A stretch of DNA of 64,000 nucleotides. Origin: Candidatus Eisenbacteria bacterium. GTDB taxonomy: Bacteria; Eisenbacteria; RBG-16-71-46; JAFGJU01. The translations under genes and the position numbers were made by a program. This document shows, in pieces, positions 60,857 through 64,000 of this stretch. The first letter of the stretch is position 1. Each line of letters starts with the position of its first letter. The stretch covers positions 1 through 64,000 of the forward strand of contig JAPLKG010000020.1 in NCBI GenBank assembly GCA_026388185.1. The letters are read 5' to 3'. The notes under the pieces were generated by a model that saw only the letters and a list, made by a program, of their open reading frames with translations, made no database searches and was not told where the DNA came from.

Positions 60857-61519
60857 ATGAAGAGGCAGCTTCCACTTTTGTTGACTTTCCTTGCGGGCAC
60901 GATTCCCATCGTCGCTTTTTTTGTGCCGGAGAGACACGTGGGTCTTGTGAGCACGACGCTCGATTCCTGGCTGATTATTGTGGCCGGGTTCGCCCTGCTT
61001 CTTGGCGTCGTGAACGTCATCCAGATGAACGCAAACAAGATCCACAGGAGATCGTCCGGCTGGCCGTACGCAATCGTTCTTCTCTTGTCTCTTGCGATAA
61101 TGGGATTCTTTGGTTTTGCAGGTGCGTTCGACATGTTTGGCGGTATTGCCACAAGGCCCGACGGTTCCTCCACGCCGTTTGACTGGCTTTATAAGTTTGC
61201 CTTCCTTCCCCTTCAGGGCACAATGTTTGCGCTGCTCGCCTTTTTCATGGCAAGCGCTTCATACAGAGCCTTCAGGGCAAGAAACGTGGAAGCCACCATA
61301 CTGCTGATAGCAGCGTTGTTGGTCATGTTCGGAAGGATTCCATTCGGCGAGATGGTTTCCAAGTGGTTCCCGCTCGCCACGGAATGGATTATGGGCAAGC
61401 CTAACATGGCCGCCCAGCGGGGTATCATGATAGGCGCCGCTCTTGGCGCGGCCTCCATGGCGCTGAGAATAATTCTTGGAATAGAGCGCTCGTATCTCGG
61501 TATCGGAAAAGGCGAATAG
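60857..61519 (+). CDS. Conserved membrane protein of unknown function
   Basis: The 220-aa protein has about six helices (residues 5-25, 34-52, 68-92, 120-135, 150-165 and 190-205). Loops have FDMFGGIATRPDGSSTPFDW and GRIPFGEMVSKWFPLATEWI. GGGAGG precedes the start. It lies between the DUF6754-like gene and two further membrane-protein genes with gaps of 18 and 12 nt, so it is part of one operon and probably one complex. No family recognised. Confidence 0.78.
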   Translation: MKRQLPLLLTFLAGTIPIVAFFVPERHVGLVSTTLDSWLIIVAGFALLLGVVNVIQMNANKIHRRSSGWPYAIVLLLSLAIMGFFGFAGAFDMFGGIATRPDGSSTPFDWLYKFAFLPLQGTMFALLAFFMASASYRAFRARNVEATILLIAALLVMFGRIPFGEMVSKWFPLATEWIMGKPNMAAQRGIMIGAALGAASMALRIILGIERSYLGIGKGE

Positions 61520-61537
61520 GGGCGAAAGGAGAATCCG

Positions 61538-62413
61538 ATGAATCTAGAAAGAGTAATGCAGGTTGACAGGCGGATTATCTACCTCTTCGTCGCCATAGGG
61601 ACTATCCTTCCGATCATTTTTGTGATAGGCCTTCCGGTTTCCATCACACCGCCTGTGCAAATGGCGTTCGATAGAATTGAAAATGAGTTGCAAACAGGTG
61701 ATATAGTCCTGATGTCCTTCGACTACGGGCCGTCATCGGCTCCAGAGAATGCGCCGATGGCCGACGCCATGCTGAGACATTGTTTCTCGAAGGGAATAAA
61801 GGTAGTCGTGATTGCGCTGTATCCGCTGGGCGGTCTTTCCGAAGCGGTGAACGAACTGAACAAGGTGACGGCGGAATTCCCCGAGCTAAAGTACGGGGTT
61901 GACTACGTTAACCTGGGATACAAGGACGGGGCCCAGGCTGCCATGAAAAAGATGGCCGAGAACATTCATGAAGTCTTCCCGACGGACGTGAACGGTACTC
62001 CGTTGGACCGGCTTCCCATCATGAAGAACATAAGGACCTACAGGGACATGAAACTCGTGGTGAGCCTTGCCACCGGGATAATCGGTGAATGGTGGGCGAA
62101 TCTTGTGAATGCCCAGTTCGGGATTCCCGTGATCGTCGGGCCGACGGCAGTGTCAGCGCCCAAATACTACGCGTACCTCGAGGCCAAGCAGATGGCGGGT
62201 CTCTTGGGAGGGCTGAAGGGTGCTTCGGAGTATGAACGGCTGGTGGTAAACAGATATCCGAAGCTCGGCGAGGTATACGCGACTCCGGGCCTCTACACTG
62301 CAACAAAGGGCATGGATGTTCAATCCATCGTTCACTTGATCATGATTGCGTTTATCGTCTTAGGGAACGTCGTGTACTTCACCACAAAACGAAAACCGCG
62401 CAAGGCGAGCTAG
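61538..62413 (+). CDS. Unknown protein with two terminal membrane helices and a Rossmann-like middle
   Basis: The 291-aa protein has an N-terminal helix (IIYLFVAIGTILPIIFVIGL), a central soluble region of about 200 residues and a C-terminal helix (IVHLIMIAFIVLGNVVYF). The middle alternates strands and helices (GDIVLMSFDYGPSSAPENAP, GIKVVVIALYPLGG, KYGVDYVNLGYKDG), like a periplasmic-binding or Rossmann fold facing one side of the membrane. AAAGGAG precedes ATG. Function unknown. Confidence 0.78.
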   Translation: MNLERVMQVDRRIIYLFVAIGTILPIIFVIGLPVSITPPVQMAFDRIENELQTGDIVLMSFDYGPSSAPENAPMADAMLRHCFSKGIKVVVIALYPLGGLSEAVNELNKVTAEFPELKYGVDYVNLGYKDGAQAAMKKMAENIHEVFPTDVNGTPLDRLPIMKNIRTYRDMKLVVSLATGIIGEWWANLVNAQFGIPVIVGPTAVSAPKYYAYLEAKQMAGLLGGLKGASEYERLVVNRYPKLGEVYATPGLYTATKGMDVQSIVHLIMIAFIVLGNVVYFTTKRKPRKAS

Positions 62414-62425
62414 GGAGGTCACGTC

Positions 62426-63058
62426 ATGCCAAGCTTGGGAACATGGCTAGCAGCGTTTTTTACTCTCTGCATGCTCAGCTTTCTCTATAAGGACAATCCC
62501 TTCTTTAGGCTGGCGGAGAGTTTTTTCGCAGGACTTTCTCTGGGTTATTACATCGGCATCGTCATGAATCAGACGCTCAAGCCGAACCTTGTACTTCCTC
62601 TCATCCAAGATTTTCACGCCAACTGGAACCTGGTTTTTGCTGCGGGCCTCGGCGTCATACTGTACTTCCGCTACGTCAAGCGGGTTGCCTGGGTGAGCAG
62701 GTGGGCCCTGGCAGTGTACGTAGGCTACTACGTCGGCGTGAACATGATGCAGAAGCTTCATGGAGAGGTAATTCCACAGATAGGCAACACCATGCTGTCC
62801 CTGAGATACAGCGGCGTTGACACTCTGTCGAATCTCGTAATGGTCGTGGGCGTTCTAGCCGTTCTGATCTACTTCTATTTCTCGGCAGAGCACAAGGGCG
62901 TCGTCGGAGGAGTTTCGAGAATCGGAATCTGGTTCTTGATGATCTCGTTCGGTGCGGCCTTCGGCTACACGGTGATGGGTCGTGTATCGCTTCTCATCGG
63001 ACGAATGGTTTTTCTCGTCAACGAGTGGGCCAGACCCTTGATAGGCTCGATAACTTGA
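62426..63058 (+). CDS. Conserved membrane protein of unknown function
   Basis: The 210-aa protein has about six helices. It opens SLGTWLAAFFTLCMLSFLYK, followed by DNPFFRLAESFFAGLSLGYY, a pattern found in small multi-spanning proteins encoded with DUF6754-type genes. GGGAGG lies upstream, 12 nt after the previous stop. It ends 38 nt before the exported TldD-like gene. Function unknown. Confidence 0.78.
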   Translation: MPSLGTWLAAFFTLCMLSFLYKDNPFFRLAESFFAGLSLGYYIGIVMNQTLKPNLVLPLIQDFHANWNLVFAAGLGVILYFRYVKRVAWVSRWALAVYVGYYVGVNMMQKLHGEVIPQIGNTMLSLRYSGVDTLSNLVMVVGVLAVLIYFYFSAEHKGVVGGVSRIGIWFLMISFGAAFGYTVMGRVSLLIGRMVFLVNEWARPLIGSIT

Positions 63059-63096
63059 GTGAGGTGGGTGGATCACATAAGTGAGAAGGGGGAAAC

Positions 63097-64000
63097 ATGG
63101 GTATTGACGAAATACTCGGGGAATCGATCCCGAGACGGAAATTTCTCAAGCGCACAATTATGGGAGGAGCCGTGCTTGCAGGAGCCCCGATAATTTCGAG
63201 CCTTTTTTCCGGTGAAGAAGCCTACGCCCAGGAAGAGCCCTTGAGCGGCGTTTTCGGGCGAGAGGAACTCGCGCGAATTCTCAGAGAGGCTCTCTCACAA
63301 GGCGGAGATTTTGCCGACGTATACGTCGAGAGAATACTCACGACGACCATCGCGTTCTCCGAGGGCAGAGTCGAGAGCGTGAAATACGGACTCGATCAGG
63401 GAGCGGGCGTAAGGGTTCTCAGGGACGATCAGACCGGCTACGCGTACTGCCAGGATCTGAAGCTTCCTTCTGTCATAAAGGCCGCACGTGCTGCGGCGAT
63501 CATCGCCAGCGGCCCACGGAAGGAGAAGATAGCGAGGCTTTCTGTCCGAACGTCCGGCAATTGCGTGCCCTTTTCCTTGAATTTCCTCGACGTAAAAGAA
63601 AGAGACAAGGTCGCCGTGCTTGAAAAGGCAGACGCGGCGGCGCGTGCGGTCGATTCAAGGATCGCGCAAGTCAAGCTGACCTACGAAGAATCGATTGATG
63701 ATTTCATCCTCGCCAACTCGGAAGGCGTCTTTGCCAGCGACGAGCTTCCCATGGTCTGGATTACCGTGGACGCGATCGCCGCTGACGGGGACAAGAAGAG
63801 ACCCGGATACGTACGGCTCTCCGGCCGCAGCGGCTTCGAATTCTTCAATCGCAATAGCCCCGAAGACGCGGGGCGGAAGGCCGCAAAGCAGGCGATCACA
63901 ATGCTAAATTCCAGGCCGGCACCCATGGGAGAGATGCCCGTGGTGCTTGCCTCAGGTGGGGGCGTGCTGTTTCACGAGGCAGTCGGGCACGGTCTCGAAG
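63097..64000 (+). CDS. tldD: TldD/PmbA-family metalloprotease with Tat-type signal, cut by window end
   Basis: The partial protein (301 codons seen) opens with a twin-arginine signal, PRRKFLKRTIMGGAVLAGAP, ending near EEAYAQ. The TldD N-terminal domain follows (DVYVERILTTTIAFSEGRVE) and the metal motif HEAVGH begins at residue 293 (HExxxH), just before the window ends. TldD/TldE are normally cytoplasmic peptidases that trim modified peptides and CcdA. A Tat leader would place this one outside the membrane. AGGGGG precedes the start. It follows the unknown membrane operon and may process its substrate. Confidence 0.88.
   Translation, partial: MGIDEILGESIPRRKFLKRTIMGGAVLAGAPIISSLFSGEEAYAQEEPLSGVFGREELARILREALSQGGDFADVYVERILTTTIAFSEGRVESVKYGLDQGAGVRVLRDDQTGYAYCQDLKLPSVIKAARAAAIIASGPRKEKIARLSVRTSGNCVPFSLNFLDVKERDKVAVLEKADAAARAVDSRIAQVKLTYEESIDDFILANSEGVFASDELPMVWITVDAIAADGDKKRPGYVRLSGRSGFEFFNRNSPEDAGRKAAKQAITMLNSRPAPMGEMPVVLASGGGVLFHEAVGHGLE

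Noticed and set aside
1-64000. CRISPR arrays, insertion sequences with terminal repeats, rRNA genes
   Set aside because: I saw no regularly spaced identical repeats, no transposase with flanking inverted repeats and no rRNA-like sequence in this window.

Overview
The window looks like part of a chromosome from an uncultivated, anaerobic or subsurface bacterium of the FCB superphylum or a neighbouring candidate phylum. An Eisenbacteria-, Zixibacteria- or WOR-3-like origin is my guess. The clues are a secreted protein with a FlgD-like C-terminal sorting tail (YPNPFNP motif), a serine/threonine kinase fused to TolB-like and TPR domains, an F420-non-reducing (Mvh-type) NiFe hydrogenase, and a run of poorly characterised conserved membrane proteins. 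The placement is inference. No rRNA or ribosomal marker is present.

Layout. (1) 1-12.2 kb: tRNA-Leu(CAA), a hydrogenase maturation protease, a candidate structured RNA, two adjacent RND pump genes with one membrane-fusion lipoprotein, then mvhD-mvhG-mvhA with no hdrABC beside them. (2) 12.5-29.3 kb: a type I restriction-modification locus on the minus strand (hsdM, hsdS, hsdR) split by cargo. The cargo is an AlbA_2/Schlafen-type ATPase-fold protein, a 1421-aa Avs-like STAND NTPase with an N-terminal nuclease domain, a TIGR04141/DUF6119 protein, a dual-specificity phosphatase, a decayed DUF262 gene and an intact Fic enzyme facing a 51-residue ORF. Fragments of HepT, MNT nucleotidyltransferase, DUF1016 and a second HsdS lie between them. 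(3) 29.5-37.6 kb: an arsenic region. One ArsR-type promoter precedes arsR, a secreted Cys-tailed protein and a MacB-like ABC exporter. A second precedes an ArsP-like permease, arsR, two thioredoxin-like proteins, ArsF-like and ArsG-like genes and acr3.

(4) 37.6-48.3 kb: a kinase-TolB-TPR protein, a degenerate tRNA-like sequence, a TIR-transmembrane protein, a decayed nucleotidyltransferase next to its antitoxin-like partner, a secreted beta-helix protein, a secreted metallo-beta-lactamase-fold protein and an SDR-family protein. A repeated hairpin element ends at least two of these genes. (5) 48.7-56.7 kb: a tripartite ABC efflux operon (TolC, HlyD-like, two ATPases, two ABC-2 permeases) continuing into a NapH-like ferredoxin membrane protein and an unknown membrane protein. 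(6) 56.8-64 kb: a GAF-SpoIIE phosphatase, an orphan TPR tail, a PstS-like lipoprotein, then four tightly spaced genes of unknown function, probably membrane-anchored, followed by a TldD-family metalloprotease with a Tat-type signal that runs off the window end.

The best leads for something undescribed are the ArsR-linked secreted protein plus ABC exporter, the DUF6754-like membrane operon with an exported TldD, the candidate structured RNA near 1.2 kb, the Fic/51-aa pair, and the composite defence island with the Avs-like gene inside the type I locus.
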